DNA from: a virus
Virus record (IMG/VR): IMGVR_UViG_3300031669_000048
Span: 1-47,914 of that record
Direction: 5' to 3' (one strand)
Length of the DNA: 47,914 nucleotides
The position numbers and the translations under genes are program-made. The notes under the pieces were generated by a model. It did not search any database. It saw only the letters and a list, made by a program, of their open reading frames with translations, and was not told the DNA's origin. Within the stretch, counting starts at the first letter, position 1; every line of letters begins with the position of its first letter. Shown in pieces: positions 31,824 through 39,340 of the stretch.

Positions 31824-31922
31824 CTAAGGCCTATCCCTGTAATTTGGATAATTTCTAGAAGTTAAAAAAGTTAAAAAGACGACTACTAGAAATATAGACA
31901 AACATCCAATAAAGTCAATCAC
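31824..31922 (-). CDS. Tiny membrane peptide
   Basis: A 32-residue ORF (MIDFIGCLSIFLVVVFLTFLTSRNYPNYRDRP) starts at GTG five bases after GGGGGTGG. It is one transmembrane helix plus a basic tail. It lies just after a partial duplicate of the neuC start. Support is the good site and the hydrophobic core only. Confidence 0.4.
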   Translation of the reverse strand: MIDFIGCLSIFLVVVFLTFLTSRNYPNYRDRP

Positions 31923-31933
31923 CCGTTCCACCC

Positions 31934-31954
31934 CCTATGCAGATTTTACGCATA
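31934..31954. repeat. Partial duplicate of the neuC start
   Basis: The 21 bp beginning CTATGCAGATTTTACGCAT repeat exactly at 31776-31796, where they encode the first codons of neuC (MRKICI). Here they lead to a 12-codon dead-end ORF. This looks like a recombination scar or gene-conversion remnant. Confidence 0.65.
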
Positions 31955-32110
31955 TGACCTCCAACTGGAAGGAATAGCAGTACATCTACTACAATCATAA
32001 CAGCATACTTCAAACAGACTTACGGTTGCAGAACAGGGCATGCCATCATATGGGCAAATTTTGTTTTTATTACATTCAATTATTTGTTCAAATGTGATGG
32101 TTTCATCCAT
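31946..32110 (-). CDS. Cys-rich small protein
   Basis: This 54-residue protein begins MDETITFEQIIECNKNKICPYDGMPCSATVSLFEVCCYDCSRC, with eight cysteines in a cluster. Metal binding is likely. The ATG overlaps the neuB end. No family was recognised. Confidence 0.55.
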   Translation of the reverse strand: MDETITFEQIIECNKNKICPYDGMPCSATVSLFEVCCYDCSRCTAIPSSWRSYA

Positions 32111-32912
32111 TCCACCGCCCCCGATACTTCTCCCGATTCGCCAACTCCTCCGGCGACAACTCGCGGACACCGCTGCCCATCATCACAGCCACCTTGTCGC
32201 GCCAGGCCACAAGTTCGGCAAACTCCTCCGGGGTGCTACTGAAAAAGTGATCCTTCCCGGGGAGGTACCGGGACAATGTAAAATGGCGCTCGATGTAGTC
32301 GGCGCCAAGGGAGATGGCCAGTTTTGAGGCGTCAAGGGTAAGGGTGTGGTCGGAGAAACCAGCATGGTACGGCCAATTTTCAACCCAAGCACTCATATTT
32401 GTCAAATTAACTGCTGCCAATGGAGTTGGATACAAAGAAATACAGTGCAATAAAACGACTCCGTACCTAGATGAAGTATAGCGCCTTAATGTTTGGGTTT
32501 CTTCATCCGTATGTAGGCCAGTGCTAATTATTATAGTTTCAAACTTCTCCAAACACTTATCAATCAGCGGCCAATTATTCGCGTCCGACGAAGCAATCTT
32601 CACCTGCTTCAATCCCAGGTCGTTGGCCAAAAAATCAACCGTCTCCAGGTCGAAGACGGTCGTTAGGAAGTCTATTCCGTTTTCGTGGCATTTCTCCATC
32701 AGCCACAGGTGATCGCTCTCCGAGAGTTCGTGTCGCTTGTAGTATTGGTAGGCGTTTTCGTAATCCGGCCAGTCCTTGCGGAGTTTGTCGGCCTTGAAAG
32801 ACTGAAATTTGATGATATCCACGCCTACGGAACTAGCCGCCTTGATCATGGACTCCATGATTCGACGGTCGCCCAGATGATTGCAGCAGACATCGGCTAT
32901 GATTTTAGTCAT
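32103..32912 (-). CDS. neuB: NeuB-like N-acetylneuraminate synthase, lacking the SAF domain
   Basis: This 269-residue protein is the TIM-barrel part of NeuB: ADVCCNHLGDRRIMESMIKAASSVGVDIIKFQSFKADKL, KIASSDANNWPLI, GFSDHTLTLDASKLAISLGADYIERHFTLSRYLPGKDHFFSSTPEEF. The metal and catalytic residues of the family (HFT, GFSDHT, GKDH) are present. Full-length homologues are about 345 residues with a C-terminal antifreeze-like SAF domain that completes the active site of the partner subunit; here it is absent. It condenses ManNAc and PEP. Confidence 0.8.
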   Translation of the reverse strand: MTKIIADVCCNHLGDRRIMESMIKAASSVGVDIIKFQSFKADKLRKDWPDYENAYQYYKRHELSESDHLWLMEKCHENGIDFLTTVFDLETVDFLANDLGLKQVKIASSDANNWPLIDKCLEKFETIIISTGLHTDEETQTLRRYTSSRYGVVLLHCISLYPTPLAAVNLTNMSAWVENWPYHAGFSDHTLTLDASKLAISLGADYIERHFTLSRYLPGKDHFFSSTPEEFAELVAWRDKVAVMMGSGVRELSPEELANREKYRGRWNG

Positions 32913-33078
32913 TTAACACCTTCCTATTTATTTCAAGATCACCTTTACATATTTCAAGATCACCATTAATTTTCATGTGAATCGTATTTAATTTTTTATT
33001 CCCATTATTATCTGTTGTAACCATCTTTGGAACATACCCCCAAATTAAGACCCCGCAATAAGGGCAGTTGCCAGCCAT
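32905..33078 (-). CDS. Small zinc-finger protein with a duplicated segment
   Basis: This 57-residue ORF begins MAGNCPYCGVLIWGYVPKM, a CPYC half-ribbon. Near the end GDLEI is tandemly repeated, encoded by a direct DNA duplication (GGTGATCTTGAAATA twice). It overlaps the methyltransferase stop and the neuB start, supporting co-translation. Confidence 0.5.
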   Translation of the reverse strand: MAGNCPYCGVLIWGYVPKMVTTDNNGNKKLNTIHMKINGDLEICKGDLEINRKVLND

Positions 33079-33950
33079 TATCGTATCCCTCCGTTCAAAA
33101 CAACATCCATCACGAATACCCTGTCCACGTATTCAAGAAACATCTTTGTAAACTCAATCCTCTTTTCGATATTATCATCAAATTCAACTTCCACCGGTTC
33201 CGACTTCTTCGCCAGCATGTAAATTTTCTTTCCCATCTCCTCCGATACGGAGAACATTTTAACCGGTTTCAGGCCGCATTTCTGAGCCATGATACCCAGC
33301 GTGGCCGCCGTGAAGTTGAAAAGATGGGCGTTGCTTAAAAACGCGTCCACCGGGATGTTGATATGGGTGCTCAGTAGGTTCGGAACGCTGATCAGGACGT
33401 GGCCTCTGTCGTTTAGGAGGCTGTGAATCTTCTGTAATACCGTCGTGGGGCTGATAACGTGCTCCAAAGCGTTAAGCATGGTGATGATGTCGAAACGAAG
33501 GTCGAGGTTGTAGTTCTCTATGGCGCAGTTTTTAATGATCAGCCCGGCGTTTCTAGCTATTTCATAATGTTCGCGGTTAGGTTCGATGCCGTGACCGCCC
33601 GTCAGATTGATCAGTTGTCCAGTACTACAACCAATATCAAGGTGATTACCCTTCGGCATCAGGTTAAAAGCCAGTTCTGCATGCCTTTTTTCGGCCTCCA
33701 AACTCGCCTCACCGCCGTAAATCTTCCGGTAATCCTCGGCGTAGAAGCGATCCAATTCCGTTTTACTTAGCCTCGGGTTGACATAGACGAGGCCGCAACG
33801 CTTACACATGACGTTACGACCCTGGACGATGTTGCCTTCCTTGTCGCGGATGACCGCGCTTCGCAGGACACCGACCTTTTCACGCTCGGTTTTGTCCCAA
33901 AGGACGATATAATCAGAGTTGCCACAGAGATCACAACTGCAATTTTCCAT
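33078..33950 (-). CDS. SAM-dependent methyltransferase
   Basis: This 290-residue class I methyltransferase has an N-terminal zinc cluster (CSCDLCGN, CKRCGLVYVNPRLS) followed by a Rossmann core: HLDIGCSTGQLINL motif I around residue 105, IEPNREHYEIA, DIITMLNALEHVISPTTVLQKIHSLLNDRGHVLISVPN. This domain order is typical of sugar-cassette methyltransferases. It probably modifies a sugar or nonulosonic acid made by the neighbouring genes. Confidence 0.75.
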   Translation of the reverse strand: MENCSCDLCGNSDYIVLWDKTEREKVGVLRSAVIRDKEGNIVQGRNVMCKRCGLVYVNPRLSKTELDRFYAEDYRKIYGGEASLEAEKRHAELAFNLMPKGNHLDIGCSTGQLINLTGGHGIEPNREHYEIARNAGLIIKNCAIENYNLDLRFDIITMLNALEHVISPTTVLQKIHSLLNDRGHVLISVPNLLSTHINIPVDAFLSNAHLFNFTAATLGIMAQKCGLKPVKMFSVSEEMGKKIYMLAKKSEPVEVEFDDNIEKRIEFTKMFLEYVDRVFVMDVVLNGGIR

Positions 33951-33958
33951 AAAACCTC

Positions 33959-34267
33959 CTATAAATCTAATACTGCAATCTGTGCTAACATCCCGGTAGA
34001 TGTACTGTACAATGCAACATAGTCGGTGAACCGCATGTCAAGCGGGTTCTGCCCGGACTGTAACCGCCAGCCGGTAATAGCAGTAGGCGCAGTCGAGGTT
34101 GTACAGATGTAAATTACTCCGGTGGTACACTGGAGTTTGATATAGCCAGGGCCACCCAGGTCGGACGAGTTATAAACTTTGGCGTTGCCGGTGCTGGCCG
34201 CGGTACTGACTGCAAATTCCGGAATAACGGATTTAATTGCGGGGGGGATGTAACGGGAATAGGACAT
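33959..34267 (-). CDS. Small virion-like structural protein
   Basis: This 102-residue protein starts at an ATG after GGAGGTGG. It is Ala/Thr/Ser-rich and beta-prone (EFAVSTAASTGNAKVYNSSDLGGPGYIKLQCTTGVIYICTTSTAP), like capsid decoration proteins. Its place inside the sugar cassette is odd for a structural protein. No family was recognised. Confidence 0.5.
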   Translation of the reverse strand: MSYSRYIPPAIKSVIPEFAVSTAASTGNAKVYNSSDLGGPGYIKLQCTTGVIYICTTSTAPTAITGWRLQSGQNPLDMRFTDYVALYSTSTGMLAQIAVLDL

Positions 34268-34268
34268 G

Positions 34269-35150
34269 TCAACCACCTCCAAGAATGAATTCCTTGATTT
34301 TATTCGCAATAAAAAGCTGAGTCTTTTCGCGAGACTCAGCGGTGTTACCTGCTATGTGGGGGGTTATGATCAGGTTATCGTCGCTATTGATATAGTCCAA
34401 TAAGCATTTGTCAAGTTCAGGTTCACCATCAACAACATCAAGTGCCGCCCCCGTTATTTCCCCAGTCATTAGAACATCCTCAAGGGCGTGATGGCTTACA
34501 ATGCCGCCTCTGCTTGTATTAATAAAATAAGCCGTGGGTTTCATCATTTCAAACTGTTTCCATCCGAAAATGCCGCGCGTACTCTCATTGAGTGGGACGT
34601 GGACGGTGATGATGTCGGCATAACGAAGTAACGTGTCAAGTGTGCAAAACTCAACCTTGTGGTTCTTATATGGTGCATCATGCCTATCTGACGGCAGATC
34701 GTTGGCAATAACTTTCATCCCAAACACCTCGGCTATCCGCGCCACCTGTTGCCCAACCCTGCCGTAACCCACAATTCCAAGGGTCTTCCCGTGCAGTTCT
34801 GTACCTTGAAAAGCCTCGCGTTTCCAGTTGCCGCACTTTACATCATCAAAGGCAAACGGGACTTTGCGGATCAGGGAGAGGATGAGCGCCCAAGTGTACT
34901 CTGCTGTGGCGTAGACATCCTGCAAGAAGTCGGTTTCGCCCTTAAGACTAATTAGTGGTATGTTTCGGTTTTCTATATGGTCAGTGCCGGTCGTAGGTGA
35001 TGCAATTAAATGAAATTCCTTCAGTTCGTCATAGTTGTACTTACGTTCAAGGGAAGTTACTAGGATATTAAACTTCGGCGTCCAGGTCTGCTCAATACCT
35101 TTGATAATTTCCAGTGCCTTATCACCCCAATTATCATCAACCCGAATAAT
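34269..35150 (-). CDS. D-isomer-specific 2-hydroxyacid dehydrogenase, apparent ATT start
   Basis: This is a 293-residue SerA-like dehydrogenase. GTDHIENRNIP is in the N-terminal catalytic half; GKTLGIVGYGRVGQQVARIAEVFGMKVIAND is the NAD(P)-binding motif; later come YINTSRGGIV and LIITPHIAGNT with the conserved His. The only in-frame TTG (34925) would cut away the first 75 residues, which clearly belong to the fold. AAGGGGG sits seven bases before an ATT where a start is expected. It may supply a modified sugar precursor or reduce a keto acid. Confidence 0.65.
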   Translation of the reverse strand: MIRVDDNWGDKALEIIKGIEQTWTPKFNILVTSLERKYNYDELKEFHLIASPTTGTDHIENRNIPLISLKGETDFLQDVYATAEYTWALILSLIRKVPFAFDDVKCGNWKREAFQGTELHGKTLGIVGYGRVGQQVARIAEVFGMKVIANDLPSDRHDAPYKNHKVEFCTLDTLLRYADIITVHVPLNESTRGIFGWKQFEMMKPTAYFINTSRGGIVSHHALEDVLMTGEITGAALDVVDGEPELDKCLLDYINSDDNLIITPHIAGNTAESREKTQLFIANKIKEFILGGG

Positions 35151-35162
35151 ACTAAAACCCCC

Positions 35163-35243
35163 TTATTTTTTCTTCCAGTTGATTTTCTTGATCCTCTTGC
35201 CCCAAGTGGGGTACTTGGTGATTTCGTAGGTTACTTTGGCCAT
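35163..35243 (-). CDS. Tiny basic peptide
   Basis: A 26-residue ORF (MAKVTYEITKYPTWGKRIKKINWKKK) starts with ATG after AAGTGA. It is strongly basic. The next gene's AAGGGGG overlaps its stop. Real status is uncertain. Confidence 0.35.
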   Translation of the reverse strand: MAKVTYEITKYPTWGKRIKKINWKKK

Positions 35244-35248
35244 GGCAG

Positions 35249-35467
35249 TCACTTCTTACTAACTGGCAAAACTGGCCGCGTAAAAGTAAACCCACCAAGT
35301 AGTTCAGGAGAATTTCCAATCGCAAACATTCCACGGTAACTCGTTATATGGCTGTCCTCTTTCTTGGAATAACGCATTGGCCCAAATATCGCGGTGCTTT
35401 CATCACAGCAAACGCATTGATAATCTTCGCCATTAGTTGTAATAATGTCGTTTTTGGCAAATACCAT
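35249..35467 (-). CDS. Hypothetical protein
   Basis: This 72-residue protein begins MVFAKNDIITTNGEDYQCVCCDESTAIFGPMRYSKKEDS, an N-terminal small beta domain with a CxCC. It is a member of the terminase-adjacent gene cluster. No function is recognised. Confidence 0.5.
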   Translation of the reverse strand: MVFAKNDIITTNGEDYQCVCCDESTAIFGPMRYSKKEDSHITSYRGMFAIGNSPELLGGFTFTRPVLPVSKK

Positions 35468-35471
35468 TCTA

Positions 35472-35711
35472 TTAACACCCTTTCTCTTTACAAATAAATT
35501 CATCTCTGCGAGCTAATTCATGTATTGTTCCTTCAGTTATCCCAGCAATAGCCACACCGTTGAAATACGAATAACAGTCATACACCGTCATGGTGGTGTC
35601 GTCCTTTAAGTGAAACGTAACCACAAACTCGTCGATTTCGTGGAAGTTTTCTTCCATCCAGTTAATGAGGCCGTTGATTGCGCCTGGGAAGATGCGCTTA
35701 ATGTCGCTCAC
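35472..35711 (-). CDS. Hypothetical acidic protein
   Basis: This 79-residue protein starts at GTG overlapping the previous stop. It has mixed alpha/beta character ([36 protein letters not shown]). Its small size and place next to terL suggest a packaging or head accessory protein, unproven. Confidence 0.55.
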   Translation of the reverse strand: MSDIKRIFPGAINGLINWMEENFHEIDEFVVTFHLKDDTTMTVYDCYSYFNGVAIAGITEGTIHELARRDEFICKEKGC

Positions 35712-35857
35712 TTACGTTTCCCGCCTTTCTTGCGAGACTTTCCAGCCTTATCCATGGCAATGGCGATACTTTGCTTCTGAGGTCTGCCAGATTGAACTAA
35801 TTCGCTAATGTTGGAACCGATAACTTTTTTAGACGAACCTTTCTTGAGGGGCAACAC
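35708..35857 (-). CDS. Small basic phage protein (PLKKG...SGRP family)
   Basis: This 49-residue protein ([48 protein letters not shown]) matches a short, very basic protein common beside phage terminase and portal genes. Its GTG start overlaps the terL stop region. It probably binds DNA or scaffold; the exact role is unknown. Confidence 0.65.
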   Translation of the reverse strand: MLPLKKGSSKKVIGSNISELVQSGRPQKQSIAIAMDKAGKSRKKGGKRK

Positions 35858-35859
35858 AA

Positions 35860-37440
35860 TCACCGCCTTTTGCCAAGTATCTTAACCCCCTTCAACCGCC
35901 GTATCTGCGCGTCGCTGTAACCCATCAACTTTAATTCGCCGTAGTGGTAGGTGCCGGTTAACTCCTCTTTTGGAGCCCGACTAAATCCGTGATACATCAG
36001 ACGATTTAACGCCTGTGTCATGGCGTCCACCTGATCGTCATACTTACCATTTGGAAACGCGCTACACTCATCCAAGAACTCATATACCCACGGCGCTATA
36101 TTAGGGTGAGGTAGAAACACGTTTCCACTCTCGATGTCAGGAGACACAGCGTTTGCCCGTGCCACCTTTCCACCTTCCGGATTAACCTCAATCAGTCCCG
36201 ATATTTTGCGCTTCAAGATAGCGATAACAGCGGGTCCATTAGCTTTATCCTCTATCAACTTCGCCCGAGTCTGGGGCCACTTTTTAGTCATGCGTTCAAC
36301 CGCCGTGATGGTAGCCGGAAAATCCTTGCGCCCCCGGTCCTGATCTAGCAAATACTTGTTTGCAAGCAACCTGCCCCACGCTTGACCTACAACGTAATCA
36401 GGATTACCCGTTTTAGATGCCTTATCATCCTTAAACGTAGTGTCCCATGACTGTATCATCTCATCAAACCTGCCAGGCAAAGGTTCGGACTTGATATGAA
36501 TAATCTCACCATTTGGCAACTTAATTTGTACTGGAGACTGTTCTCTATCCTGATAATGCCAGTACCGCCACCAATTCCTCTTAATCAAACCACCCTCATC
36601 TGGCGATGGCCTTTGTTGATACAACGCAGTCCACCCACGTGAACCGGCATCAACCCGTAATTGCCTATACTCCTTCTCTGGATATCTCTCCGGCCATAAC
36701 CATTCACCGATTGACCGTCCCAAGGCGTCGTCTTCTTCCGCCTCTGCTGGGATAGATATTATCTCCCACTTGGAGCCTTCTTCATCTTCACTGGCATGTT
36801 TCAGAAGTCTGCCGGCCAGGTCATCTTCATGCCACCTGGTCATAACAAGAACAATAGCGCCCCCTGGCGCTAGACGTGTCCTTAAAGTAGTTTTATACCA
36901 CTCCCATGTCTTATGTCTAATTGTCTCTGAATCAGCGTCCTCTTGGTTCTTTACGGGATCATCAATAATAGCCACATGAGCACCGCGCCCGGTTATGGGG
37001 CCGCCAACACCAGAAGCAGTTAAACCACCCCTATGTTTTGTCAGCGTCCATCTATCAGCCGCGCCACTATCCTTGGCAACCGTAACGCCAAATATTTTCT
37101 GTCCCCACTCTTTAAGGGTATCCCTGGCTATCTTGCTATGGTCAAGCACCAAGTCGGCGGCATAAGACACCATAATTATCTCATTATCAGGATTACGGCC
37201 AAGATACCAAGCAGGAAACTTCTTTGAGATTACCTCAGACTTGCCGTGACGGGGAGGCATAAACACCATCAGGCGCTTAATATCGCCGCGCTCTACGGAT
37301 TCCAGCTTACCACAGAGCAGGTCAAGGTGCTTGGCACGGATCCACTTCCCGCCTGATTCGTAGACCATAAAGTCAGTTAGTCTACGCTTGGATAGGATAC
37401 AGTTAACTTCGTCAAGCGTAGGTGTTTTTAATTTAGCCAT
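35860..37440 (-). CDS. terL: Terminase large subunit
   Basis: This 526-residue protein has the ATPase motor ([18 protein letters not shown] Walker A near residue 58; [11 protein letters not shown] Walker [17 protein letters not shown]) and a C-terminal RNase H-like nuclease ([22 protein letters not shown]). It cuts and translocates genome concatemers into the procapsid. GAGGTGG precedes the ATG. The order terS-terL-portal is conserved, with the HNH gene and two small genes inserted between terS and terL. Confidence 0.9.
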   Translation of the reverse strand: MAKLKTPTLDEVNCILSKRRLTDFMVYESGGKWIRAKHLDLLCGKLESVERGDIKRLMVFMPPRHGKSEVISKKFPAWYLGRNPDNEIIMVSYAADLVLDHSKIARDTLKEWGQKIFGVTVAKDSGAADRWTLTKHRGGLTASGVGGPITGRGAHVAIIDDPVKNQEDADSETIRHKTWEWYKTTLRTRLAPGGAIVLVMTRWHEDDLAGRLLKHASEDEEGSKWEIISIPAEAEEDDALGRSIGEWLWPERYPEKEYRQLRVDAGSRGWTALYQQRPSPDEGGLIKRNWWRYWHYQDREQSPVQIKLPNGEIIHIKSEPLPGRFDEMIQSWDTTFKDDKASKTGNPDYVVGQAWGRLLANKYLLDQDRGRKDFPATITAVERMTKKWPQTRAKLIEDKANGPAVIAILKRKISGLIEVNPEGGKVARANAVSPDIESGNVFLPHPNIAPWVYEFLDECSAFPNGKYDDQVDAMTQALNRLMYHGFSRAPKEELTGTYHYGELKLMGYSDAQIRRLKGVKILGKRR

Positions 37441-37462
37441 AAACCACCTCTAAGGAGGAACA

Positions 37463-37475
37463 GGGTCCCCTAAAG
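37463..37475. repeat. Intergenic GGGWCYCCTA repeat, copy 1
   Basis: GGGTCCCCTAAAG lies at the end of the 62-residue gene. It is the first of five such motifs spread over 1.5 kb between terL and terS. Confidence 0.5.
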
Positions 37476-37658
37476 TAATAATCTGAACTTTTTCATAAGT
37501 ATAACATTGGAACAATCACGGCATTCATCAGCTATATTATCATTGCAATCATTATAATAACCTTCACAGAACTCGGAGCAGTAACCTTGTAATGATTGGA
37601 CGATATCTTCAAGTTGCTGCTTAGTAAGCTCTACTACAATCTTTTCCTCCTCGATCAT
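37470..37658 (-). CDS. Cys-rich small protein
   Basis: This 62-residue protein has six cysteines (GYCSEFCEGYYNDCNDNIADECRDCSN) in a compact, metal- or disulfide-binding pattern. GAGGTTT precedes the ATG. It lies between terL and terS among repeat-flanked accessory genes. No family was recognised. Confidence 0.5.
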   Translation of the reverse strand: MIEEEKIVVELTKQQLEDIVQSLQGYCSEFCEGYYNDCNDNIADECRDCSNVILMKKFRLLL

Positions 37659-37715
37659 ATTAAACCTCCAAGTTATTTTTGCATTCTCTGGGTACCTTTA
37701 AAGAGACTCCTTAGT

Positions 37716-37730
37716 GGGACTCCTACTAAT
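37716..37730. repeat. Intergenic GGGWCYCCTA repeat, copy 2
   Basis: GGGACTCCTACTAAT overlaps the 3' end of the neighbouring membrane gene. It shares GTACCTTTAAA upstream with copy 5, indicating a longer homologous block. Confidence 0.55.
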
Positions 37731-38079
37731 CTCTAAACCAAACCTTGTCATCTTTAATAAAATATAAAGTTCCATTACTCATTTTAACTACATCACCTAT
37801 TGGACCTATGAATGATTCTTTTCTGTCTCTAATTTTTACAATATGCCAACCCTCTTCATCTAGATTCCATATTTTTGCGCGTGAATTTGATATGAATTGA
37901 TCATCTTTTTCTCCTTGTGCAAGACCTTTTTTATATCCATCATTGTAACCCTCATAATAAGATGCTTTTGAGGTGTTTGCAAAAATAAGTAAAAATAAAA
38001 TTCCTATTGCTAACCCCGTAAAAATATATAATGGTATTTTTTTAGATATTTTTATGTTGTATCCAGTGTCATCAGACAT
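37726..38079 (-). CDS. Membrane protein
   Basis: This 117-residue protein has one transmembrane helix (KIPLYIFTGLAIGILFLLIFANTS, residues 14-37) and an extracytoplasmic domain with YEGYNDGYKKGLAQG and a C-terminal beta stretch. AGGTTC-like spacing supports the ATG. It is A+T-rich and flanked by the 15-bp repeat, so it looks like an accessory cassette. Confidence 0.5.
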   Translation of the reverse strand: MSDDTGYNIKISKKIPLYIFTGLAIGILFLLIFANTSKASYYEGYNDGYKKGLAQGEKDDQFISNSRAKIWNLDEEGWHIVKIRDRKESFIGPIGDVVKMSNGTLYFIKDDKVWFRD

Positions 38080-38171
38080 TTAAAGAACCTCCCGTGGAAA
38101 ATTTTTTATATTATACCACGGAATGTTAAAGATTAAAATTTTTATATGGAGTAGGTACTGTAGGGACGTTA

Positions 38172-38184
38172 GGGTCCCCTATTG
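38172..38184. repeat. Intergenic GGGWCYCCTA repeat, copy 3
   Basis: GGGTCCCCTATTG lies just before the end of the HNH gene, between it and the membrane-protein gene. Confidence 0.55.
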
Positions 38185-38188
38185 CAAG

Positions 38189-38770
38189 TTAAACAAATAA
38201 AACTAACTGCTGTTGCTGACCCTGATAGTGAAGATAATTTAAAATTGTTTTTTCTCTAAATTTCGAATAAAAAGGTTGTCTTGGATACCATTCAAAAAAG
38301 TCGTTGTTATATTTATTTATATTACAGGATGGGCAAGCAGGGACAATGTTATTTATAGTATACTCACCGCTTTTTGTGAGTGGTATAAAATGATCTTGTT
38401 GTAATATCACTTTTTCTCCACAATAACAACAATGATGATTGAAAACCTTTACACACTGTTCCCATTGTTCTTTCGTTAAAGTGCCAACCAATCCCGCTTT
38501 AGAGGCATCTCTCTTGTGATTATAGAATCTCTTTTTGGGATTATGTTTTTTGCGTCTAGCAACTTCGTTTTCAATGTTTGTCTTATAGTAACCCTTGCGC
38601 CATGACTTGATTTTTTGGTCATTGTTTTTTCTGTAAACACGCTTGAGAGATTTGTTACAGTCCTTACATTCAGTTTTTAAGCCGTCTTTCTTTGACTCAT
38701 CAGCGAAGAAATAACCTAATGTTGCAGGCAATTCTCTATTACATTTTTTACATAACTTCATTTCAGACAA
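38189..38770 (-). CDS. Free-standing HNH endonuclease
   Basis: This 193-residue protein has an N-terminal zinc module (CKKCNRELPATLG, CKDCNKSLKR) and a C-terminal HNH domain (CVKVFNHHCCYCGEKVILQQDHFIPLTKSGEYTINNIVPACPSC). It is likely a mobile homing-type endonuclease. The terminase region is a common insertion site for these. A pseudoknotted RNA-like element lies directly upstream. Confidence 0.75.
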   Translation of the reverse strand: MSEMKLCKKCNRELPATLGYFFADESKKDGLKTECKDCNKSLKRVYRKNNDQKIKSWRKGYYKTNIENEVARRKKHNPKKRFYNHKRDASKAGLVGTLTKEQWEQCVKVFNHHCCYCGEKVILQQDHFIPLTKSGEYTINNIVPACPSCNINKYNNDFFEWYPRQPFYSKFREKTILNYLHYQGQQQQLVLFV

Positions 38771-38812
38771 AGTAAAACCACCTTCCGCTTAAGTAGTATC
38801 CGCATTAATACA

Positions 38813-38870
38813 GTGGGAAGGTGCGCGGAACACCTTGTCGCGCCGGGTAATTACTCCGGGGCTATCCCAC
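38813..38870 (-). ncRNA. Candidate pseudoknotted RNA upstream of the HNH gene
   Basis: On the reverse strand an outer stem GTGGGA/TCCCAC encloses CCGG-AGTAATTAC-CCGG and an H-type pseudoknot: GCGCG pairs with CGCGC and AAGGT in its loop pairs with ACCTT just downstream. A TATAAT sits at 38877-38882. The close packing of interlocking helices suggests a functional RNA, perhaps the conserved 5' end of the HNH element. It matches no RNA family that I can name. Confidence 0.4.
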
Positions 38871-38884
38871 GTGTATATTATATC

Positions 38885-39340
38885 ATATTTTTATGTGTGC
38901 CAGGGACTTAAGTACCTTATTGGGACCCCTATTACATAATTTGTAAGTACCTTTAAAAGTACCAGTTAAGGGACTCCTACTATTTTTGTAGAATTATTAG
39001 TTAAGGAACCCGTTCACTCTTCCATCCAACCCCAGCCAGAGGAACAAGTACCTAAGGGCGGGTCGGCACCCATACCCAGGCCCACCCCTGCCACCCTAAC
39101 CGATCACCCAGCCTGTTCTAGCGAAACCACCACGCCCGATCCTATCGCCTTAATACAGTCTCACACACTACATATAGTATTTGGCATTGCATCAGTATAG
39201 TTGTATAGCAAGCGTAACACAGGAAGCCCACTATTCACGGCAATTGTTCCGTAGTCAGTGGGCTGTACTAGTTGACATAATACTCATTATAGGAACATAC
39301 TCTGTCTCTCAGCGAAATTAGGTATGTTTCTATAGGAATA
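38885..39340. other. Long non-coding region between HNH and terS
   Basis: This stretch of about 450 bp has no convincing ORF. It contains two copies of the 15-bp intergenic repeat (38922-38935 and 38970-38984), a reverse-strand G-quadruplex motif at 39069-39096, a long hairpin at 39225-39264, and a 13-bp inverted repeat (39288-39300 and 39322-39334, one mismatch) just after the small-terminase stop. Upstream of terS on the circular map, it is a candidate region for the packaging start site. Confidence 0.5.

Noticed and set aside
38813-38870. Group I intron or IscB-type HEARO/omega RNA
   Set aside because: No intron core motifs are seen, and the HNH protein is short and lacks a RuvC domain, so the RNA was left unclassified.
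39225-39264. Long hairpin as a terminator
   Set aside because: Neither side has a T-tract, so it is not an intrinsic terminator.
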